NCBI GenBank assembly: GCA_009787025.1
Contig: WRGT01000065.1
Location: 1 to 47,301 of the forward strand
Source: Spirochaetota bacterium
Lineage (GTDB): Bacteria > Spirochaetota > UBA4802 > UBA5550
Length of the DNA: 47,301 nucleotides
Direction: 5' to 3'
Both the position numbers and the translations under genes were made by a program. Below the pieces are notes generated by a model that was given only the letters and a program-made list of their open reading frames with translations, was not told the origin of the DNA and ran no database searches. Shown here one piece after another: positions 8,203-17,145 of this stretch. Numbering within the stretch: position 1 is the first letter of the stretch; each line of letters starts with the position of its first letter.

Positions 8203-8409
8203 TTAAATCTCAAAAAAAGAATATAGAATCATTTTGTCATTGTTGATAATCTCCCCGTTAAATTCTCTGATAAGAGCGGATAATATTTTATAAGAGGCCG
8301 TTCCGTTTTTATTACATTTTCCTCTTCTAATGAGGCTATTATCTCTCTGTTCTTCTCCGGCAGCCTTAAATATACATATATTTTCTTTTTTTGTAGCATA
8401 ATAATTCAT
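8203..8409 (-). CDS. small hypothetical protein (68 aa)
   Basis: I do not recognise this protein. It is basic and mixed helical: MNYYATKKENICIFK at the N-terminus and ILYSFFEI at the C-terminus, with no signal peptide, membrane segment or Cys pair. A good ribosome-binding site (AGAGAGGG, four bases of spacing) precedes the ATG, which is the main reason to keep it. It is divergent from the ClpX-like gene with 229 bases between, and its 3' side faces the tRNA-Leu terminator. It could be a regulator or a species-specific small protein. Confidence 0.4.
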   Translation of the reverse strand: MNYYATKKENICIFKAAGEEQRDNSLIRRGKCNKNGTASYKILSALIREFNGEIINNDKMILYSFFEI

Positions 8410-8638
8410 TTTACCCTCTCTGTTTTTAAATTAACATACTTAAACTGCATATTTAATAAGTTATTGCAGTTTATTACTGTTGAATTTTAATTTGCTAACA
8501 ACTCATTAAACGAATGTATGCTATATTTTTGTTGAGTAAAAGTCAACTATTTTTTTATTAAAAAAAATAAAATATTTGCTCTAAGGGATAACTTTTATAA
8601 CTTTATCTAATCTAACATATATCGAGGATTATTATAAT

Positions 8639-10120
8639 ATGACAAATTCGTCACCTGATCATGAAAAAATTTTTGATGAAATATTAAAAATGAACCCTGA
8701 AGAGGCGCAAGTAAAACCGGGTATTCTGGGCGATAATAATGGTACAAAAATCCATGAATCTAATATAAATTTTAACCTGCTGCCGGAGGAACTTGAAGAA
8801 TACCTTAACAGATATGTCATTGGACAGGAATCGGCAATAGAAATGATAGCTACAAAAGTATGCACGCATTTCAACCGCATGAAGATAGAGATGACTATTC
8901 CTGAGGACCAACGGATCGTAGGAAACATAAAAAGCAATATGCTTCTCATAGGACCAACAGGCGTTGGTAAAACATATATCATTAAACTCATTGCTAATAA
9001 AATAGGCGTTCCGTTTGTTAAGGCAGATGCAACTAAATTCAGTGAGACAGGTTATGTCGGCGGAGATGTGGAGGATCTTGTAAGGGAATTGGTCTATGAA
9101 GCTGACGGTGATATATCTAAGGCAGAATATGGCATAATATATATTGATGAAATAGACAAAATTGCTTCCTCAGGAAATTTAACAGGACCTGATGTATCAC
9201 GCACAGGCGTTCAGAGAAATCTTCTAAAGCTTATGGAGGAATCCGAAGTAGATTTAAAAACACCGCACGATCTTGCATCACAGGTAGAAGCTGCAATGGA
9301 GGCTCAAAGAACCGGCAAAGTAACAAGAAAAAAGATTAATACCAAGAATATACTATTTATTGTATCCGGTGCATTTTCATCACTCCCTGAGATAATTAAC
9401 AAGCGATTAAACAGACAGAGTATAGGCTTTGACAAAGAGAGAACCGATTCCTCTCAAAAACATGAAATATTAAATCAGCTTAAAACAGAGGATCTGATTG
9501 AATTTGGTTTTGAATCCGAATTCATCGGCAGATTACCCGTATCTGTTATTCTCAATGAACTTGATGTTGACGGGCTCTACAAAATTCTTAAAAACAGTCA
9601 CAGTACGGTTGTCTTTGGTAAAAAAATGGATTTTAAAGCCTATGGAATTGAGCTTGATTTTAGCGATGACGCGCTCATGATACTTGCTCTGAGAGCGCAT
9701 AAAGAGAAAACAGGCGCAAGGGGGCTTCTTAGCGTTTTTGAAAAGTTGTTGATTAAATTTGAGAAGAGACTCCCTTCTACCGGAATAAAAAATTTATTTG
9801 TTGATATTACATTAGTTAATAATCCGGATAATATACTTGATAGCCAAATACTTGAAGATAGCATTAATAAATTTCAGAAAGAATTTCTTATTGAACATGG
9901 GATTTATCTTTTATTTGAAGATAATGCAAAAGAAAAACTAAGAGTCAAAGCTAAAGAATTAAATGTTAAGGTGAGAGACCTGTGTAATGATCTTTTTAAG
10001 GATTTTTTTCATGGGATAAGATTAATGGAACTTGAGAATTTCACTATTACAGAGGAGGCAGTTGACAGACCAAAAGAATATCTTGATTCTTACATAAAAG
10101 AGAATTACAAAAAATATTAG
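8639..10120 (+). CDS. ClpX-like AAA+ unfoldase lacking the zinc-binding domain
   Basis: A 493-residue AAA+ ATPase of the ClpX/HslU group, expected to unfold proteins for a peptidase. Seen: RYVIGQESAIEMIA (start of the AAA+ module, about 60), IGPTGVGKT (Walker A), a GYVGGDVED pore-loop region, IIYIDEIDKI (Walker B), GPDVSRTGVQRNLLKLME, ILFIVSGAF (sensor 1) and KTGARGLLSVFEKLL (sensor 2). RQSIGFDKE holds an IGF tripeptide at the place where ClpX uses it to dock ClpP. Differences from true ClpX: no N-terminal Cys4 zinc domain, an inserted DLASQVEAAMEAQRTGKVTR stretch, and about 100 extra C-terminal residues. It may therefore be a second, specialised unfoldase alongside a normal ClpX. No clpP or hslV adjoins it. 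GAGG lies 12 bases before the ATG. Confidence 0.8.
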   Translation: MTNSSPDHEKIFDEILKMNPEEAQVKPGILGDNNGTKIHESNINFNLLPEELEEYLNRYVIGQESAIEMIATKVCTHFNRMKIEMTIPEDQRIVGNIKSNMLLIGPTGVGKTYIIKLIANKIGVPFVKADATKFSETGYVGGDVEDLVRELVYEADGDISKAEYGIIYIDEIDKIASSGNLTGPDVSRTGVQRNLLKLMEESEVDLKTPHDLASQVEAAMEAQRTGKVTRKKINTKNILFIVSGAFSSLPEIINKRLNRQSIGFDKERTDSSQKHEILNQLKTEDLIEFGFESEFIGRLPVSVILNELDVDGLYKILKNSHSTVVFGKKMDFKAYGIELDFSDDALMILALRAHKEKTGARGLLSVFEKLLIKFEKRLPSTGIKNLFVDITLVNNPDNILDSQILEDSINKFQKEFLIEHGIYLLFEDNAKEKLRVKAKELNVKVRDLCNDLFKDFFHGIRLMELENFTITEEAVDRPKEYLDSYIKENYKKY

Positions 10121-10151
10121 TCGAATAAATTGTAGAATTATATTTATTCTT

Positions 10152-11960
10152 TTACATATATGAGCTGTCCTTATAATTTTTAAGTTCTTCCAATAAAGCA
10201 TCCCTTCTTTTGATTAATTGTTTGCCAACATATGTATCTTTTATTTTTTTTGGTTCTTCAAAGGTATCAATCATTTCAAATTGAAGTCTTGTGGGCTCTT
10301 TCTTTTTGCTTAAATCAATTATCTCATCGGATGCCGGCAGTATTATTGCATAAAGTGCGTATGGCGTTTGAATAAGCGCATGTCCTCTGCTGAGATAAGC
10401 TTCTGAAAATCCGCCGTCTATATTGATAGCTCTTCCATCTTCGCTTGTTATCTTCTGTCCCTTTGAAACATCCACAGGCGTATGACCAAATACTATCCTT
10501 TCAGCATGAAATTCATCTGTCAATTTATCAATAAATGCAGGATTATTTATATTCTTTCCCCAATAGAGGGTCTTTTCCTTATGAGTGTCCTTATCTTTAT
10601 AAAAATATCTCTCAAAGGTTTTCATGGCATCCTTCCCAAAAAGAGGCGATTTAGGACCGCACCACAGATAAAACATCAAAGCAAGCTGATATTCCTCCTG
10701 TTCTTTTCCTGCAAGATAGTTTTCTCCAATATCCTTAACTACAAATTCAATATGATCGAGAAGCTCCTTTCCTTTCTTTCCATAGAGTTCGTCAAACTCC
10801 CCGTCTGCAGTACTCGGCACAAGGGCATGTATATTCATTATATAGTTATTAATATGATAAAGTTTACCTTCAATGAACAGATATTCCATAAGCCTTCTAA
10901 TCTGTCTGCTCTGAGTAAATTGACGAACGAGATCGTCAATAACGTCGCTCTCCTCATCTGTTAATTTAAGCGGATCATCAAGTATCAGAGTTGGAAAATC
11001 AGTATCCGTAAGACTGGATGTTAATCCTTTTTTTAATAGATCTGCAAGTTTTTCAAGATTAAGACGATTCTCCATTCCAAGTTGAGAATATTTTTTTATG
11101 GTCTGTTCCTCAAGTTTAAATTGAATCATAGCAAGAGTCTTTTCCATCTTTTTTGATATATCAAGTTTAGCTTTGAAAGCTCCGCTTATATTCCCCGGAT
11201 AAAGTTTTTCGGCAAAGACCTGAAGTTTTGATATATCAATACCGAGTCTCTTTAAAAAATCGAGCGTATCATATCTTACGCTGATTCTTAATGCTTCGGC
11301 TATGAGGGATTTATTGCCTGCTGCGGCTCCCATCCAAAGTATATCATGATTCCCCCAGACAAATTTAACAAAAGGCTTTAAATCTTTTTGTGAAAGGATT
11401 CGTAATATTTTATCCGGTTCGTCGCCTCTGTCAAAAACATCTCCAAGGACAATAAGCTGGCCTAAGATTACCTGCTTTACAATTTTGGCAAGGGCAGATA
11501 TTATCTTGTTTGCAATTATGTCATCTTCATATACAATATTAGGTACGGGAAAATTGAGTATTAGATTTTCAAGGAGCGGTTTTAGGTCCTTATTAATTCC
11601 GCCGCGTATCTGATCAAAATCATAAACGCCTTGAACTTTATAGCGGATTATATGAACAAGTGCGGATATTACATCCTGTTTTTCCATTGTTAAATCATTT
11701 GACTCTATATATTTCTCTTTCTTTATTATTCTGTCAATATGCTCAAGTTTTTCATTTGAAAAAGTTTTTGGAAGCGCTTCATAAGCAGAACGCCATACAA
11801 GACCAAATCTGCCTTTAAGAATAGAAACAAAGCGCTCACCTGCTCCGTGCGGATCACTGATCCACAAGGTTGTATCAATATTCATTTCCAATCTGGATTC
11901 AATATCTGCCAATTCTTTTATTATTTCATGAAAAGAGGTTATATTATAATCTTCTGACAT
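10152..11960 (-). CDS. fbp: fructose-1,6-bisphosphatase class III
   Basis: Class III FBPase (602 residues, normal for the 600-670 residue family) removes the 1-phosphate of fructose 1,6-bisphosphate, the committed step of gluconeogenesis. It belongs to the calcineurin-like metallophosphoesterases. Seen in order: ISDPHGAGERF (D-x-H metal motif), VLGDVFDRGDEPD (GDxxDRG), FVWGNHDILWMGAA (GNHD), IVFGHTPVDVSKGQ (GH) and NIDGGFSEAY. This class was first known from Firmicutes and is scattered in other anaerobes. The start ATG sits behind GGAGGAATT. It is convergent with the ClpX-like gene, 31 bases apart. Confidence 0.95.
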   Translation of the reverse strand: MSEDYNITSFHEIIKELADIESRLEMNIDTTLWISDPHGAGERFVSILKGRFGLVWRSAYEALPKTFSNEKLEHIDRIIKKEKYIESNDLTMEKQDVISALVHIIRYKVQGVYDFDQIRGGINKDLKPLLENLILNFPVPNIVYEDDIIANKIISALAKIVKQVILGQLIVLGDVFDRGDEPDKILRILSQKDLKPFVKFVWGNHDILWMGAAAGNKSLIAEALRISVRYDTLDFLKRLGIDISKLQVFAEKLYPGNISGAFKAKLDISKKMEKTLAMIQFKLEEQTIKKYSQLGMENRLNLEKLADLLKKGLTSSLTDTDFPTLILDDPLKLTDEESDVIDDLVRQFTQSRQIRRLMEYLFIEGKLYHINNYIMNIHALVPSTADGEFDELYGKKGKELLDHIEFVVKDIGENYLAGKEQEEYQLALMFYLWCGPKSPLFGKDAMKTFERYFYKDKDTHKEKTLYWGKNINNPAFIDKLTDEFHAERIVFGHTPVDVSKGQKITSEDGRAINIDGGFSEAYLSRGHALIQTPYALYAIILPASDEIIDLSKKKEPTRLQFEMIDTFEEPKKIKDTYVGKQLIKRRDALLEELKNYKDSSYM

Positions 11961-12148
11961 AATTCCTCCAAAAATTATATAGCAATTGTGTTAGTTAATA
12001 TAAATCTCTTTCAAATAATCTTTATTGTCAATATATTTTATTTAGATTCATTTAACAACTTCAATCTATTAAAAATTATTCTATTAAAAGACTTAACGCA
12101 TATACATTGCCTGTCGATAATTAATTATTAAAAAAATCGGAGGTCAAA

Positions 12149-12277
12149 ATGGATGTAAAAGAGATTGATAACCTTTTTAAGAAAGGTCTTGAATCTATGA
12201 AAAGTGGAAATTATATCGAAGCTGAGACTTTTTTTATTAAAGCTAAAAAATTAGCTCTTGAACTTAAAAAAAAATAA
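12149..12277 (+). CDS. single-TPR micro-protein (42 aa)
   Basis: Too short for the ORF track. It starts ATG behind an excellent site (CGGAGGTCAAA) and ends in TAA just before a strong hairpin, so the unit looks like a complete gene. The product MDVKEIDNLFKKGLESMKSG NYIEAETFF... is one tetratricopeptide-like helix pair (the G-Y-A-F-A spacing GLESMKSGNYIEAETFFIKAKKLA) with a lysine-rich end. One TPR unit alone rarely folds; it may act as an oligomer or a capping peptide on another TPR protein, or be an N-terminal remnant of a longer TPR gene. It stands alone between fbp and leuB. Confidence 0.55.
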   Translation: MDVKEIDNLFKKGLESMKSGNYIEAETFFIKAKKLALELKKK

Positions 12278-12309
12278 AATTATGCCGGATAGCTTAAACC
12301 GGCAATTTT
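12276..12309. terminator. bidirectional terminator between the TPR micro-gene and leuB
   Basis: TGCCGG and CCGGCA form a GC-rich stem with a 10-base loop, extended by AAAAT/ATTTT and followed by TTTTATTTT on the plus strand. The A-rich left flank lets it serve the convergent leuB transcript too. Confidence 0.75.
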
Positions 12310-12317
12310 ATTTTAAA

Positions 12318-13388
12318 CTATTTAATATTTGAAAGAATCAAATCCCCGATCTCCTTAGTGCCGACGCACTTTTTGCCGGCAGACATTATATCTCCGGTTC
12401 GAAAATCCTGTTCGAGAGTTTTTTCTATAGATTTAAAGATCATAGTGTATGCTTCATCTAATCCGAAACTGTATTTCAGCATCATTGCGGCAGAGAGAAT
12501 CTGAGCCATGGGATTAGCTATACCCTTGCCTGCTATGTCGGGAGCAGAGCCTCCTGCCGGTTCGTATAACCCGAATACGCCGTCTGAAAGAGATGCCGAA
12601 GGCAGCATACCGATAGACCCGGTAATCATAGAAGCCTCATCCGATAAAATATCGCCAAACATATTATCACAGAGAACAACATCAAATTGACGCGGATCTT
12701 TAACAAGCTGCATTGAAGCATTGTCAACATAGAGATGATTAAGTGCAACTTCAGGATAACTTGCAGCTATCTCCTCAACAACTTCTCTCCAAAGAAGAGA
12801 TGTCGATAAAACATTCGCCTTGTCAATTGATGTAACCTTTTTATTGCGCTTCATTGCAGTTTCAAAAGCGACCTTTGTTATTCTTACGATTTCAGGTCTG
12901 GTATAAACAAGCGTATCGAAACCCTTATTTGCATCTTTGCCTTTAGGCTGACCAAAATATATGCCTCCGGTCAACTCCCTGATTATCATTATATCAAATC
13001 CGTCGCCTATAATTTCGGATTTAAGAGGAGACGCTTCTTTCAGTTCCTTAAAGATTATAGCAGGTCTCAAATTTGCATATAAGTTAAAATGTTTTCTTAA
13101 CGGAAGAAGAGCGCCTCTCTCCGGCTGTTTATCGGGAGGAAGCTTTTCCCATTTAGGACCTCCCACCGAGCCAAAGAGTATTGCATCGGAGTCTTCGCAT
13201 GTTTTCACAGTATATTCGGGAAGCGGTTCGCCGTGATTATCCAATGCAGCGCCGCCGACATCGGCATAAGAATATGAAAATTTAATATCAAATATATCCG
13301 ATATTCTGTTTAATATTTTTACAGCCTCTGCAATTATTTCAGGACCTATTCCGTCTCCGGGCAGAACCGCTATCTTTTTCTCTGTCAT
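12318..13388 (-). CDS. leuB: 3-isopropylmalate dehydrogenase
   Basis: Oxidatively decarboxylates 3-isopropylmalate to 2-oxoisocaproate with NAD in leucine synthesis. Seen: [13 protein letters not shown] at the N-terminus, [27 protein letters not shown] (substrate-binding Arg residues), [12 protein letters not shown], the [10 protein letters not shown] loop, [12 protein letters not shown] (Mg-binding Asp residues) and [21 protein letters not shown] (NAD-binding). The length, 356 residues, is usual. The track start is TTG at 13400; I prefer the ATG at 13388 because GGAG lies six bases upstream of it. No other leucine genes are adjacent, so the pathway is dispersed. It is divergent from the protease gene. 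Confidence 0.95.
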   Translation of the reverse strand: MTEKKIAVLPGDGIGPEIIAEAVKILNRISDIFDIKFSYSYADVGGAALDNHGEPLPEYTVKTCEDSDAILFGSVGGPKWEKLPPDKQPERGALLPLRKHFNLYANLRPAIIFKELKEASPLKSEIIGDGFDIMIIRELTGGIYFGQPKGKDANKGFDTLVYTRPEIVRITKVAFETAMKRNKKVTSIDKANVLSTSLLWREVVEEIAASYPEVALNHLYVDNASMQLVKDPRQFDVVLCDNMFGDILSDEASMITGSIGMLPSASLSDGVFGLYEPAGGSAPDIAGKGIANPMAQILSAAMMLKYSFGLDEAYTMIFKSIEKTLEQDFRTGDIMSAGKKCVGTKEIGDLILSNIK

Positions 13389-13430
13389 ATTCATCTCCAA
13401 AATTTTTATAGAATCATTAAAAATAAAAAA

Positions 13431-13446
13431 TTGACTATTCTGTCAA
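13431..13446. promoter_or_regulatory. inverted repeat with back-to-back -35-like boxes between leuB and the protease
   Basis: TTGACTATTCTGTCAA is an imperfect dyad that reads TTGACT on the plus strand and TTGACA on the minus strand. The minus-strand box has AT-rich -10 candidates (TTTAAT with a 19-base spacer). It may be overlapping divergent promoters or an operator; the -10 elements are uncertain. Confidence 0.3.
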
Positions 13447-13578
13447 ACTAAAATAACTTTTTATTTATAGTATATAAAGATATTTTATACTATAATTTTT
13501 AAAATTGTTTATTGCAAAAAAAACGGCTATATAATAAATTGAATCTTATCTTATATAATTTATATTAAGGAGACAGAG

Positions 13579-14811
13579 ATGAAAAACATTAAAATTTCTA
13601 AAAATAAAGCCTTTCTTAGTTTAATGTTAATATTTGTTTTTGCAGCAGCAAGTTCTGTTATTTTAGCACAAGGCTCTGTAAAAGATGATATTTTGAAACA
13701 ATTTAAAGAGAATAAAGCGCAAATAGATAAAACCGATGAAGAACTAAAAGCATCAATGCAGGACATGGTTGAAGATTTAAAAAAGAAAAACGCAAAGTTT
13801 AAAGTTGAACTCAATGAGATGATGAAATATAAAATTTCGGAAATCACAGGATTAAAACCGCCTTCTAATAAAGAATTAAAAAGGTTAGAGGAAGAAAGGA
13901 GAAAAAAAGAGGAACTGGAACGCAAAAGAGCCGAGAATGAACGTCAGAAAGAATTAAAACGTCTTGAAGATGAACGTAAAAAAAGAGAAGAAGAAATAAA
14001 CAGAGAGAATGACAGAAAAAAACAGGAAGAGATGAGAAAACAGGAAGAGGAACGGAGAAAGCAGGAAGATCAAAAAAGAAATGAGCAGGACAAGAAAGAA
14101 CAGATGCTGGATAGGAATGTTCCTCTGAATCTTGCGCCTTCCATAACACTTGCCGCTTTTGCATGGAACGGCAAAAATACATCAACCGTAGTTCAATATC
14201 AGGGCACTTGCGGAAGCTGCTGGGCATTTACATCAGCTGCTGCTTATGAAACTAATTATATAATAAAAAACGGAAAGACCCTGCATATTTCCGAACAGGC
14301 GATACTTAACTGCTCTGTTGACAGAACAGGAAAGAAAGCCGGTTCATGCGACGGAGGATGGTATGGCGGAGTTTTTGACTACTTAATGGTAAACGGCGCT
14401 AAAACTGCAGATCAATTCCCATATCAGGGAAAAGCCGCTTCATGTGCAGATAATTCAAAGACTAAATATATGGTTCTTAAATGGGGATATATCAGGTCCG
14501 ATGCAGGCATACCATCGGTAAAAGAGGTGAAAGAGGCAATAGCCAAGTATGGCGCCATTGCAGCAACGGTTAAGGTTACTCCGGCATTTCAGGCTTATAA
14601 GAGCGGAATCTTTGATGAACATACAAAAGTATCAGGACCTAACGATGTAAACCATGCAATTACAATTGTAGGCTGGGATGATAACAAGCAGGCGTACTTA
14701 GTAAAAAATTCATGGGGACCGCAATGGGGAGAGAACGGATACATCTGGGTTGAATATGGCAGCAACAATATAGGTTACGGCGCTGCATGGATTGTTGTAG
14801 CACAAGAATAA
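13579..14811 (+). CDS. exported papain-like (C1A) cysteine protease with coiled-coil N-domain
   Basis: A 410-residue protein. A signal peptide (about 1-31, basic start then LSLMLIFVFAAASSVILAQG) points to export. Residues about 95-175 are a highly charged coiled coil of E/K/R-rich repeats (LKRLEEERRKKEELERKRAE). The C-terminal 220 residues form a complete papain fold: QGTCGSCWAF (Gln208, catalytic Cys214), SEQAILNCS, CDGGWYGG, NHAITIVGWDD (His359) and VKNSWGPQWGENGYIWVEYG (Asn377). All catalytic residues are present, so it should be active; the coiled coil takes the place of a pro-region or acts as a surface spacer. Good ribosome-binding site AGGAGACAGAG. An inhibitor gene of the chagasin family starts 16 bases downstream, which suggests an enzyme/inhibitor operon. 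Confidence 0.92.
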   Translation: MKNIKISKNKAFLSLMLIFVFAAASSVILAQGSVKDDILKQFKENKAQIDKTDEELKASMQDMVEDLKKKNAKFKVELNEMMKYKISEITGLKPPSNKELKRLEEERRKKEELERKRAENERQKELKRLEDERKKREEEINRENDRKKQEEMRKQEEERRKQEDQKRNEQDKKEQMLDRNVPLNLAPSITLAAFAWNGKNTSTVVQYQGTCGSCWAFTSAAAYETNYIIKNGKTLHISEQAILNCSVDRTGKKAGSCDGGWYGGVFDYLMVNGAKTADQFPYQGKAASCADNSKTKYMVLKWGYIRSDAGIPSVKEVKEAIAKYGAIAATVKVTPAFQAYKSGIFDEHTKVSGPNDVNHAITIVGWDDNKQAYLVKNSWGPQWGENGYIWVEYGSNNIGYGAAWIVVAQE

Positions 14812-14827
14812 TTAGAGGTGAAAACAT

Positions 14828-15211
14828 ATGGCGTTTATAAAACATATTTTACCGGTTACGCTGCTTATGCTCTTTATATCCGGATGTGGAGAATCTATTG
14901 TTAAGGTAAAAGCCGGAGATGATAATCAGATAGTAAGAGCTAAGGTTAATAAAAAATTTTTGATTCAATTAGAATCTAAACTGAGTACGGGTTTTAGCTG
15001 GAAGCTTATGGAATATCCGCAAGGTCTTTCAGTAAATAAAGAAGATGTTAAGACCGAAGAGAGCAATAAAACCGGGGGCGTCGATATTCAGGAGTTTATC
15101 TTAAAATCTGCCGAAAAAGGCGAATTTACTATTACATTTCAATATGGAGAGCATTGGAAAAAAAATCCTCAATATGTAAAGACATTAAAGATTAAAGTAG
15201 TTATTGAGTAA
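14828..15211 (+). CDS. lipoprotein inhibitor of the chagasin/ICP family (I42)
   Basis: A 127-residue lipoprotein: hydrophobic leader LPVTLLMLFISGC with lipobox ISGC at residue 20. The mature part matches chagasin-type inhibitors of papain-like proteases in three loops: LSTGFSWKL (the N-P-T-T-G-F/Y-x-W loop), KTGGVDIQEF (the G-x-G-G loop) and YGEHWKK (the R-P-W/F region), on a background of beta strands. Family knowledge: these loops wedge into the active-site cleft of C1A enzymes. The gene begins 16 bases after the protease stop with its own site (TAGAGGTG), so the pair should be cotranscribed. Membrane anchoring of the inhibitor could protect the cell's own envelope while the protease acts outside or in the periplasm (inference). 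Confidence 0.82.
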   Translation: MAFIKHILPVTLLMLFISGCGESIVKVKAGDDNQIVRAKVNKKFLIQLESKLSTGFSWKLMEYPQGLSVNKEDVKTEESNKTGGVDIQEFILKSAEKGEFTITFQYGEHWKKNPQYVKTLKIKVVIE

Positions 15212-15238
15212 CACATACAAAAAAGCCAAATACATTAC

Positions 15239-15277
15239 GCCTCGTTATGAACGTGTAAAACACTCTCATAACGAGGC
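15239..15277. terminator. 39-base perfect-stem hairpin between the inhibitor and fic genes
   Basis: GCCTCGTTATGA pairs without mismatch with TCATAACGAGGC, and the loop itself contains GTGT/ACAC. It lies between convergent genes. The T-run follows on the minus strand only at a distance (GGCTTTTTTG), so it fits a bidirectional terminator imperfectly. It could also be a palindromic repeat element. Confidence 0.55.
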
Positions 15278-15330
15278 TGAAAAAAACTGATAAAACAATA
15301 ATACAATTAAAATAACCACATATCTATTAT

Positions 15331-16059
15331 CTAATTCAACAAATCGTCATAGAAATATTTAATCCATTCCTTATATGTATCCTGCGCCGACAAACAAGTG
15401 TCAATCAAATAACCTTTTATGTTTGCAAATTCTTTTAAGCCGCGATAGTAAAATTGTTTGCGATTGTCGTCAATAATGAACGGGGTTATGCAGTTTCTCA
15501 AACATTCGCGAAACATAATCAGACGGCCAACTCTGCCGTTGCCGTCCTGAAACGGGTGAATTTTCTCAAAACGATAATGATATTCTATTATGGTTTCAAA
15601 TAAAATTTCAGGCAGAGAATTATACCATTTATTAAGTTTATTCATGTGGGTTTCCACATTTTTTGGCAGAGTGGTTTCTGTTCCGCTTACTTCATTAGCC
15701 AGTGTTTTCCATCCGCCGACCTTAAACCATTCTTTCGCAGCATCGGACGTTCCTGTTTTTAAAATCCTGTGGAACTCTTTTATTATTTCGTTAGAAAGCG
15801 GTCTGTCAACAAGATCAAGTAAATAATCAAAAGCTACAAAGTGATTTGAAGTTTCGATAATGTCATCTACAGGCACAGCTTCCTGGTCTTTAAATCCAAT
15901 CGTACGAGTTTCAAAAATATAACGGGTTTGTTCTTCGGTCAACTTGCTGCCTTCTATTCTGTTTGAATTGTAAGCAAAATTTACCTGCGTTTTGTGATAT
16001 AAGCCGCCCTTTAGCCTTGTCTGTTTTTCTTCTTTGAGATATGTTAATAATTTATTCAT
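15331..16059 (-). CDS. Fic-domain AMP-transferase with N-terminal inhibitory motif
   Basis: A 242-residue Fic/DOC protein, expected to transfer AMP (or another phosphate-linked group) from a nucleotide to a hydroxyl side chain of a target protein. Seen: the core motif HPFQDGNGRVGR (residues 168-179, canonical HxFx(D/E)GNGRxxR) with catalytic His168. SNRIEG (32-37) matches the (S/T)xxxE(G/N) inhibitory helix of class II Fic proteins, whose Glu blocks productive ATP binding. The enzyme should therefore be self-restrained, and might also deAMPylate as human FICD does. Downstream helices (YRGLKEFANIKGYLIDTCL) look like the usual helical end. No antitoxin gene is adjacent, consistent with an internal inhibitor. 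The ATG follows an A10 run without a clear Shine-Dalgarno. Confidence 0.9.
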   Translation of the reverse strand: MNKLLTYLKEEKQTRLKGGLYHKTQVNFAYNSNRIEGSKLTEEQTRYIFETRTIGFKDQEAVPVDDIIETSNHFVAFDYLLDLVDRPLSNEIIKEFHRILKTGTSDAAKEWFKVGGWKTLANEVSGTETTLPKNVETHMNKLNKWYNSLPEILFETIIEYHYRFEKIHPFQDGNGRVGRLIMFRECLRNCITPFIIDDNRKQFYYRGLKEFANIKGYLIDTCLSAQDTYKEWIKYFYDDLLN

Positions 16060-16162
16060 TTTTTTTTTTTTATGTTATTTGTTTTGATTGTCAATGCTTT
16101 TACATTTTATACTTGAAATTCTCTCATAATGGCTATATACATTAAATCCGCAGTTTAACCCA

Positions 16163-17110
16163 TTATTCTTTGATGACAATCTTTCTTAATCCTTTAAGCA
16201 TCAACTCTTCATCCGTATATATTGAATAACATGAAAAATATTCTTTTAAAATATCTCTTAATACTTCGGTCGGTTTAATACCGGAATCGGAGACATTAAG
16301 ATATTTATCAAATATTGCAATCTCACTCTTCTCCCCAAAATGAACATCCCCTCTGTATAAATAATGGAGATAGAAAAACAGCGGTTCAAATATATCTACA
16401 GCTCTTTCTAATTTGTAAGCAGTCGGATCAGGGATATTCATACATGAGGTAAAATATTCATAGAATAAGAACGGGTAGATCTTTGGTGAAATGGAATATA
16501 TATCCTCTCCGGCCTTTACATTAAGATCTAAAGTGATCTCTGACGGACTGAACTCATCAAAAATAGCTGAAGTAAATCTCTTCCCATCAGAATTTACTTC
16601 TAAATGAGACTTAAGCTTTATTGATTCTATTATATAAGGATTACTGTTTTTTTGAACCGGAACTAATCTTGATTTATATTTAATTCTGTCTGTGTTATAT
16701 TCGGGAAATGTCCGGCTGTCGCCTTTGCCTTTAATATTTCCGGAACTTCCGGTTAATTTAAAATCAAATCTTATAATATGGATAAAATCTATAATACGCC
16801 CGGGGACTGTTTTTATAAATTGAAGTGAGTATTGTTCGGATACGGGTTTTCTATTCACAAGGAGATTATGTTTAAATAAATATTCAGGGAGAATATCTAT
16901 AAGATATTTACTTATTATAAAACCTGTTCTATAATCAAGTTCGGTTACTGAAATTTTAGGTATATGTATTTCATGTTTCAATAAAAAAAATTCGGTTAAT
17001 GACTCATTAAGGAATATCCCATCAAACTTATTTTTATCATTTTCATTAATGAGATTTATTGAATCATTTATTTTCTCTGCGGGTGAATTTTTTTCCACAT
17101 TTATCTCCAT
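16163..17110 (-). CDS. hypothetical protein (315 aa)
   Basis: I do not recognise a family. The product is cytosolic in character (no signal peptide or membrane span), with an acidic/polar N-terminus (MEINVEKNSPAEKIND) and alternating beta-like and helical stretches. Notable segments are HIPKISVTELDYRTGFIISKYL near residue 50 and a C-terminal EELMLKGLRKIVIKE. It lies 35 bases downstream of smpB in the same direction and may be cotranscribed with it. No ribosome-binding site is evident before the ATG, so the start is uncertain. Confidence 0.6.
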   Translation of the reverse strand: MEINVEKNSPAEKINDSINLINENDKNKFDGIFLNESLTEFFLLKHEIHIPKISVTELDYRTGFIISKYLIDILPEYLFKHNLLVNRKPVSEQYSLQFIKTVPGRIIDFIHIIRFDFKLTGSSGNIKGKGDSRTFPEYNTDRIKYKSRLVPVQKNSNPYIIESIKLKSHLEVNSDGKRFTSAIFDEFSPSEITLDLNVKAGEDIYSISPKIYPFLFYEYFTSCMNIPDPTAYKLERAVDIFEPLFFYLHYLYRGDVHFGEKSEIAIFDKYLNVSDSGIKPTEVLRDILKEYFSCYSIYTDEELMLKGLRKIVIKE

Positions 17111-17145
17111 GTATATATTGAATTAAATTGCATAATATACGCTTA

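Noticed and set aside
8639-10120. Assignment as HslU
   Set aside because: The IGF-type loop, the N-terminal VIGQ region and the lack of an I-domain layout or adjacent hslV fit ClpX better, although some motifs are HslU-like.
10482-10964. Plus-strand 160-residue ORF
   Set aside because: Shadow of the class III FBPase gene; no family features and no ribosome-binding site.
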